Origin: Vulcanimicrobiota bacterium
GTDB taxonomy: Bacteria > Vulcanimicrobiota > Vulcanimicrobiia > Vulcanimicrobiales > Vulcanimicrobiaceae
DNA length: 64,000 nucleotides
Assembly (NCBI GenBank): GCA_027459645.1
Contig: DAIDHQ010000012.1
Location: 1 to 64,000 of the forward strand
Reading direction: 5' to 3'
The notes beneath the pieces were generated by a model that did no database searches, was not told the origin of the DNA, and saw only the letters and a list, made by a program, of their open reading frames with translations. A program made the position numbers and the translations under genes. Position 1 is the stretch's first letter; every line of letters starts with the position of its first letter. Below are positions 44,230 to 53,403 of this stretch, piece after piece.

Positions 44230-44939
44230 TGCAGGCGGTCATTCTCGCCGGCGGCCTGGGAACGCGGTTGGCGCCGTATACGACGGTCTTACCGAAGCCG
44301 CTGATGCCGATCGGTCAGATGCCGGTGTTGGAGATTATCATCCGGCAGTTGAAGCGTGCCGGATTTACGCGCATCGAACTTGCGACCGGCTATCTGTCGA
44401 CGCTCTTGGAGGCATACTTCGGCGACGGTTCGCGCTGGGGCGTGGAGATTCGCTATCATTTGGAGCGCGAGCGCGCGGGAACGGCCGGCCCGGTCGCACT
44501 TTTGGAAGACGCGCTCGACGAAACGTTTCTCGTCATGAACGGCGACGTCGTGACCGACTTGAAGTTTCGCGAGTTCTACGACGCGCACCGCTCGAGCGGC
44601 GCCGTTTTAACGGCAGCTACCTGCGAGCGCAGCGTCACCTTGCCCCTCGGCGCGATCGTGCACGATGCGAGCGGCAACGTCAGCGATTACATCGAAAAGC
44701 CGACCTATCGTTTCGAATGTTCGGCGGGCATTTACATCATGAATAAAGCGGTTGTGCGCTTTATCGAACGTGGGCGTCCCTACGACTTGCCGGATCTCGT
44801 GCGCCGGTTGATTGCCGAACACCAGCCGATTCGGACGCATCCGATTACCGGATTCTGGCTCGACATCGGCACGCCGGCGGACTTTCAAAAAGCGACCGAA
44901 GAGTTCGACGCGCTCTTCCCCGATCTCACGGTTTCGTGA
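44229..44939 (+). CDS. sugar-1-phosphate nucleotidyltransferase (PtmE/mannose-1-P guanylyltransferase-like)
   Basis: A 236-residue nucleotidyltransferase. The active-site loop is MQAVILAGGLGTRLAPYTTV with LPKPLMPIG; metal and sugar motifs appear as FLVMNGDVVTDLKF, SAGIYIMNKAVVRFI and FWLDIGTPADFQKA. In campylobacters PtmE of this family makes GDP-glucosamine for the LegB pathway, and here the gene overlaps legB by one base. The longer upstream frame lies over legB and is not used. Sugar specificity not proven. Confidence 0.85.
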   Translation: MQAVILAGGLGTRLAPYTTVLPKPLMPIGQMPVLEIIIRQLKRAGFTRIELATGYLSTLLEAYFGDGSRWGVEIRYHLERERAGTAGPVALLEDALDETFLVMNGDVVTDLKFREFYDAHRSSGAVLTAATCERSVTLPLGAIVHDASGNVSDYIEKPTYRFECSAGIYIMNKAVVRFIERGRPYDLPDLVRRLIAEHQPIRTHPITGFWLDIGTPADFQKATEEFDALFPDLTVS

Positions 44940-45769
44940 GAGTAGCGGTTACGGGCGCCGGCGGCCAGATCGGCCGTGCTCTCGTTTCATGGTTGCAGCG
45001 GCACGAGTACGACGTGTCTCCCGCGCCGCCGAAAGACCGCATGGATCTGATTCTCGACGTTCCGTCGGTACGCACGTGGATCGAAGATGCTAGGCCCGAT
45101 GCCGTGATTCACCTCGCCGGAACGAAGCCTCCGGCCCCCGGCTATATGATGCTCGCCAATAATGCCGGCGGCACGCACAACATTCTCGAAGCGGTGCGCG
45201 CTTTGCGTCCGGACGCAAAGGTGCTCGTCGTTTCCTCGGCGGCGGTCCTCGGCGACCCGCCGACGTCCTACGGCGTCTCGAAACAAATAACCGAGGTGTT
45301 GGCGCAACATGCGCGCGAGAGCGGGGTTGCGGCGACGGTGCTCCGCATCGCCAACGTCGTCGGCGTAGGAGGCGATACGACGAGCCTCGTGCCTCAGCTC
45401 TTGGAGCGGATCGAGCCGGCGGAGCCGGGGAGCACACTCGAGATCCGCGATGCCGACTGCACGCGCGACTTCATTCTGCTCGACGACGTGCTCGAGGCGT
45501 TCGACGTGCTTTTGAATCGGCCCGGACTCCCCGCGCTCGTCGAACTCGGAAGCGGAGAGGAGACGGCCGTATACGACGTCGCCTTAAAAATCGGCGCGGC
45601 CGTGAATCCGTCGGTCGAATTCGTGCCGCTTGCGTGGACGGGAAGCGGCGTACGCCGGTCGGTAAGCGATATCGCCGCGTTGCGATCGCTTGGGTGGAAT
45701 CCGCGCTACACGGCAAGCAACGCTTTAGACATCGCTATAGAGCGGCTACGGAAGGAGCGTCACCCGTGA
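44936..45769 (+). CDS. NAD-dependent epimerase/dehydratase
   Basis: A 277-residue short SDR. Rossmann VAVTGAGGQIGRALVSWLQR; the catalytic pair is in SSAAVLGDPPTSYGVSKQIT (YxxxK). The C-terminal region RDADCTRDFILLDDVLEAFD and SDIAALRSLGWNPRYTAS fits sugar-nucleotide epimerases. It overlaps the nucleotidyltransferase by 4 bases, so legB-nucleotidyltransferase-epimerase form one operon, probably making one modified sugar. Confidence 0.85.
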   Translation: MRVAVTGAGGQIGRALVSWLQRHEYDVSPAPPKDRMDLILDVPSVRTWIEDARPDAVIHLAGTKPPAPGYMMLANNAGGTHNILEAVRALRPDAKVLVVSSAAVLGDPPTSYGVSKQITEVLAQHARESGVAATVLRIANVVGVGGDTTSLVPQLLERIEPAEPGSTLEIRDADCTRDFILLDDVLEAFDVLLNRPGLPALVELGSGEETAVYDVALKIGAAVNPSVEFVPLAWTGSGVRRSVSDIAALRSLGWNPRYTASNALDIAIERLRKERHP

Positions 45770-45802
45770 GCGCCGCGCCACGAGGAAGCCGCCGTAAACG
45801 CG

Positions 45803-47554
45803 TTAGCCGTTTAGCAAATTCCATGGCGGCCATGCGAGCTCGCCTCCGATGCCGATCGTCGTGTCCGTTTTAAAGCCGGAGTCGCCGGTTAGTAGTCGTT
45901 CCAAGACCGCCGACCTGGTATGAGCGACTGTGGATAGACTATCGACTGGATACATCGCATAGATGGTTTTGAACGCTTCGACGGTTCTGTCTTTCCACAT
46001 GGTCGAAATTTGCGCGGCGCCGGCGTTTCGGATCGTGTAACAGGACGTGATGCTTTCGATGTGGATAAAGTCGTGCTTCGACGCGAGACGCAACCAAAGC
46101 GCGTAATCGCGACAATACGGTACTCGTTCGTCGAGTATGTATCCCTCCGTCAGTACCTTCCGTCGAAAAAGGACGCTTGTCGTCCCCAAATGGTTGTTGG
46201 CAAGAAGGTTCTGATATTCTACGGAGCGGTGCATTTGGTAGTCATATCCGTAGCAAAGCCACGCTTCGTCATCGCCGCGTAAGTAAGCAGTCAGCACGTT
46301 GCCGTGCGCGACATTCGCATGCGCTCGTTCGAGCGCCGTGACGAGTGAGGCTACATGATGCGGGAAAAGGATGTCGTCATCGCAGAGGATTCCGACGTAT
46401 TCTCCCTTCGCGGCTTTGAAAGCGGTGTTTGCGGAAACGGGCGGATTGTTTTCCGCCATCGTGATTAGCCGGCTTCGAGGATATTGCGCCACGAGTTCGT
46501 CGATCGGAGGGCCTCCGTCGTTGACGACGATGCCTTCGATATTTGCATACGTCTGGCGTTCGATGCTCTCGAGAGCGTCGCGCAGTTTTGCAGGTCGATC
46601 GAACGTCGGCACGATGATGCTCACGAGTGGCCCATCGTTCAAGAGTTCGATCGAGGGAGGCGTCAATATGGCTGAAGTCTCCGCCGTAGGGGCAGCAACC
46701 GCCGAGCCGAGTGCCGCGTATACCGCCTCTGCAAGCGATGCTGGTATCTGCCTGCTATAGCACCGAACGTGGTCGATCGCTTCGGTTGCTCCACTCTCGG
46801 CATCGGCCACGAGGGCTGCGTTCCATTGCGTGAGTGCGCGCGCCGTGTCGGCGCCATAAGCGCAAGTATCAACGATAACGCGGGCGCGCAGTAGAGCCTC
46901 GGACGCACGATCTGGAGGCACCCATGTTGCGCCGGTGGCAAGCGACGGGGGCGTCGAGGAAACGAGCAGTTTCTCCGCGTGAATGTCGCCCATGAGAAGC
47001 GCGAACGCCGCCGCCTGGTTTCCCGGCATACTCGGAGCCCAAATTAAGACGCACGACTGCGTTCCGCTTATGCCCGGGGGAGGCACCGGCACGAAGGGGT
47101 CGCAGCGAAGCACCACCCGAGCGGGGGGCTGTGTGCGCAAGATATGTTGTATGCGTCGTCGCTCCGCTTCACTTGATGCGATGGCCGCATCGCTGAGGTC
47201 GACGATCGTACGTGCGGCGATGCGGAGCTGATCCCCATACACGCGCATGTTGCGCAGCGGCGTCTTATTGACTTCGAGGGTGCCGAGCCACGCCATTTCG
47301 ACTGCACGGCGTTGGTCGGCGGGCGACGACATCATCGGCAAAACTTGCTCGAGCACGGAATCGACGACGATCGACTCCTCGTTCGGCAGTATCGGTCGGG
47401 TATAAAAGTGTTCGCCACGCGCGCGTCGGCCCAGCGCATCTGCAAAAGCTGGCGCGATACCCGTGATGTCGAACACGATCACAGGCTCAGCCGCGTCGAG
47501 CGTCGCTGCGGCGTTAGAAGCTAAAGTGCCATACGCGGCTCGTCCTTTAACCAC
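45803..47554 (-). CDS. large GT2 glycosyltransferase
   Basis: About 583 residues. The C-terminal GT2 domain starts PLVSIIVPTFDRPAKLRDAL with GIVVNDGGPP, the metal motif GILCDDDILFPHHV and RVPYCRDYALWLRLASKHDF. The N-terminal about 300 residues are of unknown type, perhaps a worn GT-B module (VLIWAPSMPGNQAAAFALLM). The frame is open to 47653, but that would overlap the sulfotransferase by over 100 bases; the GTG at 47554 leaves an 8-base overlap. Start uncertain. Third-position A/T use is higher than in genes before it. Confidence 0.78.
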   Translation of the reverse strand: MVKGRAAYGTLASNAAATLDAAEPVIVFDITGIAPAFADALGRRARGEHFYTRPILPNEESIVVDSVLEQVLPMMSSPADQRRAVEMAWLGTLEVNKTPLRNMRVYGDQLRIAARTIVDLSDAAIASSEAERRRIQHILRTQPPARVVLRCDPFVPVPPPGISGTQSCVLIWAPSMPGNQAAAFALLMGDIHAEKLLVSSTPPSLATGATWVPPDRASEALLRARVIVDTCAYGADTARALTQWNAALVADAESGATEAIDHVRCYSRQIPASLAEAVYAALGSAVAAPTAETSAILTPPSIELLNDGPLVSIIVPTFDRPAKLRDALESIERQTYANIEGIVVNDGGPPIDELVAQYPRSRLITMAENNPPVSANTAFKAAKGEYVGILCDDDILFPHHVASLVTALERAHANVAHGNVLTAYLRGDDEAWLCYGYDYQMHRSVEYQNLLANNHLGTTSVLFRRKVLTEGYILDERVPYCRDYALWLRLASKHDFIHIESITSCYTIRNAGAAQISTMWKDRTVEAFKTIYAMYPVDSLSTVAHTRSAVLERLLTGDSGFKTDTTIGIGGELAWPPWNLLNG

Positions 47555-48542
47555 GTTGTTGTAGCAGCAGCCAAGCGAGAATAGCCCCAACCTTCGCTGC
47601 ATCGAGGGCGGCGCCGCGGGGCTCGATGCGTTCCTCGCGATTCCGTTCGGCAAACAAACGGGAGCGGCCGAAATAGCGCTCGGCTACGGCACGATTCCCC
47701 TCTGCGTAGCGCGCCATCAAAGCCACTGCGGTCCTGCTATCGATAGATGGACCTTCGTCAAAGAATCCGCGCCCGGCGGTGGTCGCCGTAAGTTCGATCA
47801 ACTGATGATGAAATGCGCGTTTCTCTTGGACCGTTAAGGGCAACTGGTTGAAGGCCCGCTGAAATTCGAGAAGATCGCGGTTCAGACCAGTGTTGACTCG
47901 CTCTCGCGAGATGACGAATGAAGACCCATCGATGCCTACCGTGCAGAAAAAATCTTCAAGGAGAGAGCCACCGACGAGTTCTTCTTCCTCGTATGATCGG
48001 GCTACGATCGCGTCGCGTCCAAAGACTTCTTCCCAGCGTTGCAGGTTCCGATGATAATCCCAGAGTTCGAAGTACCTTTCGATGCAAGCTTCGGGGGTGT
48101 GCGTCGCCCCTTGGGCCTTAATCGTTTGGTTGTACCAGGATTCGTGGGCGTCGTCTTGTCGACGCAGATAGACGACGATTCGTGGACTGCGCCCGTTCAA
48201 GACACCCGTCTCGTGCAGCAACGCACGAAGGCCTTCTGGATTGGGGCACAGGTAGAAATCCTCGGAACTCAGGACGACCGAGCCACTGTGGGCTGCGCAT
48301 GCGGCGGCAAGATCCAGCGCCAGCTCTGAAAGCGTACGCGCCTGCGGCGTCGCCCAATCCGGGTAGCCCCCCGCGACGAGAAACGCGAGGTCATGATGGC
48401 CGTAGCCGCGGAGGCTAACGTCCGGATAAAGCATGCCATGCGCACGCATCGTTTCGCGGTTTTCAAAAAGCACCCGTTGAATGAGCGTGCTGCCCGTCTT
48501 GGGTGCCCCGATATGAACCACGCACGTTTTCGAGGCTACCAT
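47547..48542 (-). CDS. sulfotransferase family protein
   Basis: About 331 residues. CVVHIGAPKTGSTLIQRVLF carries the 5'-phosphosulfate binding loop (PKTGST), and VYLRRQDDAHESWYNQTIKA looks like the 3'-phosphate site. Such enzymes transfer sulfate from PAPS to a sugar or peptide hydroxyl. The donor can be made by CysD/CysNC at 54253-56885. The ATG at 48542 has an AGGAG only one base upstream; a TTG at 48575 is an alternative. Overlaps the following GT2 gene by 8 bases. Confidence 0.82.
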   Translation of the reverse strand: MVASKTCVVHIGAPKTGSTLIQRVLFENRETMRAHGMLYPDVSLRGYGHHDLAFLVAGGYPDWATPQARTLSELALDLAAACAAHSGSVVLSSEDFYLCPNPEGLRALLHETGVLNGRSPRIVVYLRRQDDAHESWYNQTIKAQGATHTPEACIERYFELWDYHRNLQRWEEVFGRDAIVARSYEEEELVGGSLLEDFFCTVGIDGSSFVISRERVNTGLNRDLLEFQRAFNQLPLTVQEKRAFHHQLIELTATTAGRGFFDEGPSIDSRTAVALMARYAEGNRAVAERYFGRSRLFAERNREERIEPRGAALDAAKVGAILAWLLLQQRG

Positions 48543-48628
48543 ACTCCTGCTTTCATCGGCTAAAGCATGCGGCAAAACCTACCGAATCGCGAAGAACGAG
48601 GCGGTTTAGCCGCGAAGGAACTACTGGG

Positions 48629-49807
48629 ATGAAGCGCGCCGTTGAAGAGCTGGCAATTTTCGGAGGGACCCCCCTTTTCGATTCGATCAAACCGGTCGGC
48701 CAGTTGGCTGTGCCGCCCCTCGACGCGTATCTCGAGCGCTTGCGTCCCATCTTTCACGAGCACCGGCTGAGCGGTAACGGCCCCGTGGTTGCGGAGCTGG
48801 AACGGCGTTTAGCCGAGTATCACGGCGTCTCGCACTGCATAGCGGTGGCCAATGCGTGCGTCGGCCTCGTAATGGTGTTGCGTCAGCTCGTCGGTGGGAA
48901 ACGTGGGAATGCCATCGTCCCGGCCTTTTCCTATAGCGGCATTCCGCACATCGTGCAGTGGGCGGGCCAAATGCCGAAGTTCTGCGATGTCGAGCGGCGC
49001 CGCCACGGCCTCGATCCGGTCGCTGTCGACCGAGCGATAGACGAAGATACGACCGTCATACTAGCTGTCGCCAACGTTCATGGCACCTGCGAGATCGATG
49101 CGTTACAGGAGATCGCTTCGCGTCGCAAAGTCCCGATCGTATTCGATTCGGTTAGCGCGCTCGGCGCGTCGTTTGGCGGGAAGATGCTCGGGTCGTTCGG
49201 GCGAGCTGAAGTCTTTAGCCTTCATGCAACAAAGATGTTGAATGGATTCGAGGGTGGTTATATCACGACAAACGACGACGCCCTTGCGCAGGTCCTGCGC
49301 GATCAGCGTAACTCGGGTGTGGTAAACGCTCGGCTGAACGAAATGCACGCCGCGCTAGCTTTGCTGTGCGTGGATCAGCTTGATGACGTCATCGGACGGA
49401 ACGAAGCACGGTATCGTGCCTACGAGCGGGAATTAGCGTCAGTAGAGGGCCTTGAGCTCCTTCGGTACGTTGACGAAGCGCGCGAACACTATACCTATCA
49501 GATGGCTTTCGTCGCCGTAACCGATCGCTGGCCGCTGACACGCGAAGATACGGTGAAGGTTCTGCGGGCGGAGCGCGCATTTGCTATGCCGTACTATTCC
49601 CCCGCGCTCCATCATTCGAGTCATTGCCCAATCGGTGTCGCCGTTCCGGAGTTACCGGTAGCGGAAGAGCTCGCGAGACTCTTCATGTATCTTCCGGGTG
49701 GCGAACACACGACGATCGATGACGTGGCGTCGTGTGGCGAGTTGCTGCGATTCGTCCACGAACATGGCGACGAGATTCGCCGGCGCCTTTCCGAGAACGC
49801 AGCATGA
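48629..49807 (+). CDS. DegT/DnrJ/EryC1 sugar aminotransferase
   Basis: A 392-residue PLP enzyme that aminates keto sugars in nucleotide-sugar pathways. AFSYSGIPHIVQWAGQMPKF is the family core; PLP contacts include Asp173 (VFDSVSALGASF) and the Schiff-base Lys202 (SLHATKMLNGFEGG). The ATG at 48629 follows a GAAGGAA; an open frame runs further upstream over the divergent sulfotransferase leader and is not used. Its stop overlaps the next, related gene by 4 bases. Confidence 0.9.
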   Translation: MKRAVEELAIFGGTPLFDSIKPVGQLAVPPLDAYLERLRPIFHEHRLSGNGPVVAELERRLAEYHGVSHCIAVANACVGLVMVLRQLVGGKRGNAIVPAFSYSGIPHIVQWAGQMPKFCDVERRRHGLDPVAVDRAIDEDTTVILAVANVHGTCEIDALQEIASRRKVPIVFDSVSALGASFGGKMLGSFGRAEVFSLHATKMLNGFEGGYITTNDDALAQVLRDQRNSGVVNARLNEMHAALALLCVDQLDDVIGRNEARYRAYERELASVEGLELLRYVDEAREHYTYQMAFVAVTDRWPLTREDTVKVLRAERAFAMPYYSPALHHSSHCPIGVAVPELPVAEELARLFMYLPGGEHTTIDDVASCGELLRFVHEHGDEIRRRLSENAA

Positions 49808-50874
49808 AACGTCTGCGGCTTGGACAGCATTACGTACCGTCTTGGAATGTCGTCGAAGATGGGGTGCGTGGGATCTTCGAGCGCGCCTACTTTGCAAATA
49901 ACGGTCCGCTCGTACAGGATCTCGATCGCGTCGCGGCAGAGGCCACCGGCGTCCCCTATGCGGTCGCAGTTACGAACGACATGATGGCGATGATGCTTGC
50001 CGCAAAGTCGCTATTTCGGCAAGGGGGCGTGGTAATTGCGCCGCCTTTTTTGAGCCCGCAACTGCGCGAAGCTCTCGTGTGGGGCGGCTATCGCGTGCGG
50101 ATGCTCGACGTAGACCAGATAACGAGGCAACTCGATCCGGATACCGTGGAACGTTCAGTAGATGGCGAGACGGCGGGTATAGTCGCCGTGCACGTGTTGG
50201 GAAATGTTGGTAATGCCGCGGAGCTCGAGGCGCGCGCCGCGGCATTGAATGTGCCGCTAATCTTTGATGCTTCCGATGCATTTGGTGCGGCAACCTCCGG
50301 TCGTTTAGCGGGAAGCTTTGGTGATGCATCGCTTGTGTCGTTCGGCGAAGCGGACCTGCTGAACGCCGGGGAAGGGGCGTGCGTCACGACTCGTTCCTTG
50401 GAGGTCTCAAATCGCGTGCGGACATTACGAAATTTCCACCCTGGGCAAACCTTTGCGCAGATGCCGCTACGCATGAACGGTAAGATGGCGGAAGCCCCCG
50501 CCATGCTCGCACTGGCCGCGTTCGCGGACGTGACCGAGCGGATAGCTATGAATAGCCGGCGCTTTGATACCTATCGTCGCGCTCTAGAGGCGGTAGAATC
50601 GCTGACGCTTCTAGAGCCCGTTGACGAACAAGCGAACTATCAACGCCTCGTTGTCGAGCTGGCGCCAAGCGTCGGCACCGCCTCCCATGTTGCTCGCTGC
50701 TTGGATCCTTACGGTATTGAGGCCCGACCTGCAGTTGCGGCGACCGATGCAAAACTTTACCCGGTTGCCGGGGCGATGTTCGAACGGCTCTTGGAGCTCC
50801 CGAACGGTGCGGATATTCGTGATGAGGACGTGTTCGAAATCGCCGGACGGTTAAAGAAAATAGCAGCCATATGA
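49804..50874 (+). CDS. DegT-family protein lacking the PLP lysine
   Basis: A 356-residue DegT/DnrJ/EryC1-fold protein. FANNGPLVQDLDRVAAEATG, IFDASDAFGAATSGRLAGSF and NAGEGACVTT match the family, and Asp155 is kept. Aligned with its neighbour, the Schiff-base lysine position is Asp184 (SFGEADLLNAGEG), so ordinary transamination should not be possible. ColD-type dehydratases have His here, not Asp. It may be a partner subunit of the 48629 protein or a non-catalytic binder. Overlaps genes on both sides by 4 bases. Confidence 0.82.
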   Translation: MKRLRLGQHYVPSWNVVEDGVRGIFERAYFANNGPLVQDLDRVAAEATGVPYAVAVTNDMMAMMLAAKSLFRQGGVVIAPPFLSPQLREALVWGGYRVRMLDVDQITRQLDPDTVERSVDGETAGIVAVHVLGNVGNAAELEARAAALNVPLIFDASDAFGAATSGRLAGSFGDASLVSFGEADLLNAGEGACVTTRSLEVSNRVRTLRNFHPGQTFAQMPLRMNGKMAEAPAMLALAAFADVTERIAMNSRRFDTYRRALEAVESLTLLEPVDEQANYQRLVVELAPSVGTASHVARCLDPYGIEARPAVAATDAKLYPVAGAMFERLLELPNGADIRDEDVFEIAGRLKKIAAI

Positions 50875-51602
50875 TCCTTGGGATCATGCAACCGTATTTT
50901 TTCCCGTATATCGGATACTTCGACCTTATCAATCGAACTGACCGCTGGATCGTCTTCGATGTGGTGAAGTATCACCCGAAGTCATGGATGAACCGAAACC
51001 GGGTCTTGCACCCCACGGGCGGTTGGCAATATGTGAGCGTTCCTGTAGACAAGCACGCGGGCGATGGGCTGATAAAGGATGCGCGCATCCTAAACACCGA
51101 GATGGCTAAAGCGAGAATCTTGGGCCAATTAACCCATTACCGAGCGGGCCGCGCGCCGCATTATCAGGCCGTGGTCACATTGGTAGAGCGCGCGTTCGAG
51201 GCGGCGGAAACCGATCGGCTACGCGACCTCAACGTCGCAAGCTTAGCCGTAACCTGCGAATATCTCGGGATATCCTTCAAGCCGGAAAATCTCTCGGAGA
51301 TGCCGCTGGATCTTTCAGGCGTTCACCATGCAGGCGGCTGGGCCGTCGAGATCGCACGCGCTCTGGGCGCAAGCGAATATATAAATCCTCCCGGAGGGCG
51401 CGAGATATTCAACGAGCGCGAATTCGAGCTCGCAGGCATTCGCTTGCGCTTTACGGAGGCAGCAGATTTTCGCTACCCAACGGGAAGGTACGAGTTTCAA
51501 GAACGCATGTCGATCCTCGACGTGTTAATGTGGAACGATTCGGCTTCCGTTCGCGAGTATTTAGAAAACCTGGCAACGTCGGTACGGCTCAAACACTTAT
51601 GA
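50871..51602 (+). CDS. WbqC-like family protein
   Basis: A 243-residue protein starting MILGIMQPYFFPYIGYFDLI, the hallmark of the WbqC family found in O-antigen and capsule clusters. YHPKSWMNRNRVLHPTGGWQ is also conserved. Biochemical activity of the family is not established to my knowledge; links to amino-sugar acylation have been suggested from context. Here it lies in an operon with two DegT proteins and a methyltransferase, with 4-base overlaps. Confidence 0.85.
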   Translation: MILGIMQPYFFPYIGYFDLINRTDRWIVFDVVKYHPKSWMNRNRVLHPTGGWQYVSVPVDKHAGDGLIKDARILNTEMAKARILGQLTHYRAGRAPHYQAVVTLVERAFEAAETDRLRDLNVASLAVTCEYLGISFKPENLSEMPLDLSGVHHAGGWAVEIARALGASEYINPPGGREIFNEREFELAGIRLRFTEAADFRYPTGRYEFQERMSILDVLMWNDSASVREYLENLATSVRLKHL

Positions 51603-52303
51603 ATGATCGTGAGCGCGAACTCAGTCGCGATCTTTGGAACGCTCATGCGAGCCGGCACGCCGGAGATCTTTACGCGCAAGTCAGGCGCACGGTCAATGGA
51701 CGGCCCGTCGACGACGAACAAATCGATATGATTGTGTCGGCGGTTGTAGCAGGTCTGGATCTGCAATCGGACGACGTGCTGCTGGACCTGTGTTGTGGTA
51801 ACGGCTTTCTTTCGGATCGCTTTTTCGCAAGGTGTGCTGGTGGCGTCGGGGTCGACTTCTCGGAAGTCCTAATTGCAACGGCAAAGGAACATTTCGAATT
51901 ATCGCCGGGGAGCACTTTCGTCTGTTCGGACGTTCTCTCGTTCGTCTCAAACGTTGAGAGACCGCAGCAGTTCTCGAAGATCGTTTCTTATGGGTCTCTA
52001 CAATACATCGCGGATGCCGAAGTCGCGGAACTTCTAACGGTCGTTCATGAGCGCTTTACGGCCGCTAGCCGATTCATGGTAGGCAACCATCTCGATCGTG
52101 AGAAAGCTCGGGAGTTTTTTTACGAGAGCAGTTACGTCCCAGGAATAGAAGAAGACACACTTACCGCGCTCGGGCGATGGCGATCGAAGGAAGAATTCTC
52201 GGCTTTGGCTCGATCGGCGGGTTGGCGCGTTAGGTACCATCACATGCCGTCGACGTTTTACGGAGCAGCGTATCGCTTCGATGCGGTGCTTGAACGGGCT
52301 TAG
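51599..52303 (+). CDS. class I SAM-dependent methyltransferase
   Basis: A 234-residue methyltransferase. Motif I is VLLDLCCGNGFLSDRFFARC, followed by GGVGVDFSEVLI and IVSYGSLQYIADAEVAELLT. The ATG at 51599 overlaps the WbqC-like stop by 4 bases, so the preferred start is clear; the longer frame reaching 51530 lies over it. Converges with a DegT gene, sharing 4 bases. In this context it probably methylates a sugar or lipid-linked glycan. Confidence 0.85.
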   Translation: MNDRERELSRDLWNAHASRHAGDLYAQVRRTVNGRPVDDEQIDMIVSAVVAGLDLQSDDVLLDLCCGNGFLSDRFFARCAGGVGVDFSEVLIATAKEHFELSPGSTFVCSDVLSFVSNVERPQQFSKIVSYGSLQYIADAEVAELLTVVHERFTAASRFMVGNHLDREKAREFFYESSYVPGIEEDTLTALGRWRSKEEFSALARSAGWRVRYHHMPSTFYGAAYRFDAVLERA

Positions 52304-53403
52304 CCTTGAAGTGCCGTCCCAAGCTCTTCGATTACACGGTTCACGTCCTGTTCGCGCATATCGTGAAAGAACGGCAGGCCGAAAACGCGGTCCGCGAGAT
52401 ATTCGGTCACCCGCAGCGGGTCTCGGCCAAATCGGCTGTATGCTTCCTGCCGGTGCACGCCTTTTTGCCACCAGCGGCGCGTGTCGATGCCTGCGCTAGC
52501 CAATTTCGCGATGGACGCCGTTGCGTCGCCGGCGGTACGAATATTGCAATAACACGATACCCAGCCGTTGCCGTATCCAGGCACCATGCCGATCCCGTCG
52601 ATGATTGAGAGTCGCGACTTATATTCGTTCGTTAGCGCTTCGAGCGCATGCCGGCGTTTCGGCCATCCGGCGACGGCCGCGAGTCCAACGGCGGAGTGAT
52701 ACTCGCTTTGCTTTCCGTTGTATCCAAGAATCTGCCCCGGCGCGTGCCAGACGCCGAAATTGCAGATTTGATTGAAACGTTCCATGACGCGCTCGTCCGT
52801 GGAAATAACCAGCCCGCCCTCGCCACTGCCGAGTGCTTTCGTGGCATGCAAACTGATCATGATCGGCGAGCGGCCGGGTTTTGCTTTCTCCACCGACGCC
52901 ACCGCATCAAAGGCGGCGGCGCAATCGATGATCACGGGGATACCGGTATCGTCCGAAAACGCGTCCCAAGCGGCGGTATCTACGGGAGCACCGAACGGCG
53001 ACACGGCCATCACGGCTGCAACGTCATCGAGATCGTTCCTGCGCCGGAGAGCATCGGGATCGAGCATCCACGTCGCTTCGTCCACATCTACAAAATAGGG
53101 CCGGAGATTGGCCGCCCATGCGGCGGCCGCGGAGGCGACGAAGGTCCACGACGGAACGAGGCAACGCGAACCCGGCTTAGCGCCAACCGCGAGCAATGCG
53201 GCCGAAAGCGCGACCGTGCCATTCGCGACGACGGAGACGTTGGAAGCCGGCACGCCGTAGAACTCCGCCAGACGCTCTTCCAATTCGCGCAGCAGCGCGC
53301 CGTGATTGGAGTAGTAGCGCGCTTCGTCGATGCGGCGAAGGTATGGCAGCAGTTCGTCGGCGGTCGGCAACTGCGGACGCATCACCGGGATGCGCTCGGT
53401 CAT
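52300..53403 (-). CDS. DegT/DnrJ/EryC1 sugar aminotransferase
   Basis: A 367-residue PLP enzyme. VVANGTVALSAALLAVGAKP, PSWTFVASAAAAWAANLRPY and the PLP sites Asp160 (VIIDCAAAFDA) and Lys189 (SLHATKALGSGEGG) are intact. The ATG overlaps the stop of the upstream rfbA-like gene by 4 bases. Likely aminates a 4-keto or 3-keto dTDP-sugar made by RfbB (58776). Confidence 0.9.
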   Translation of the reverse strand: MTERIPVMRPQLPTADELLPYLRRIDEARYYSNHGALLRELEERLAEFYGVPASNVSVVANGTVALSAALLAVGAKPGSRCLVPSWTFVASAAAAWAANLRPYFVDVDEATWMLDPDALRRRNDLDDVAAVMAVSPFGAPVDTAAWDAFSDDTGIPVIIDCAAAFDAVASVEKAKPGRSPIMISLHATKALGSGEGGLVISTDERVMERFNQICNFGVWHAPGQILGYNGKQSEYHSAVGLAAVAGWPKRRHALEALTNEYKSRLSIIDGIGMVPGYGNGWVSCYCNIRTAGDATASIAKLASAGIDTRRWWQKGVHRQEAYSRFGRDPLRVTEYLADRVFGLPFFHDMREQDVNRVIEELGTALQG

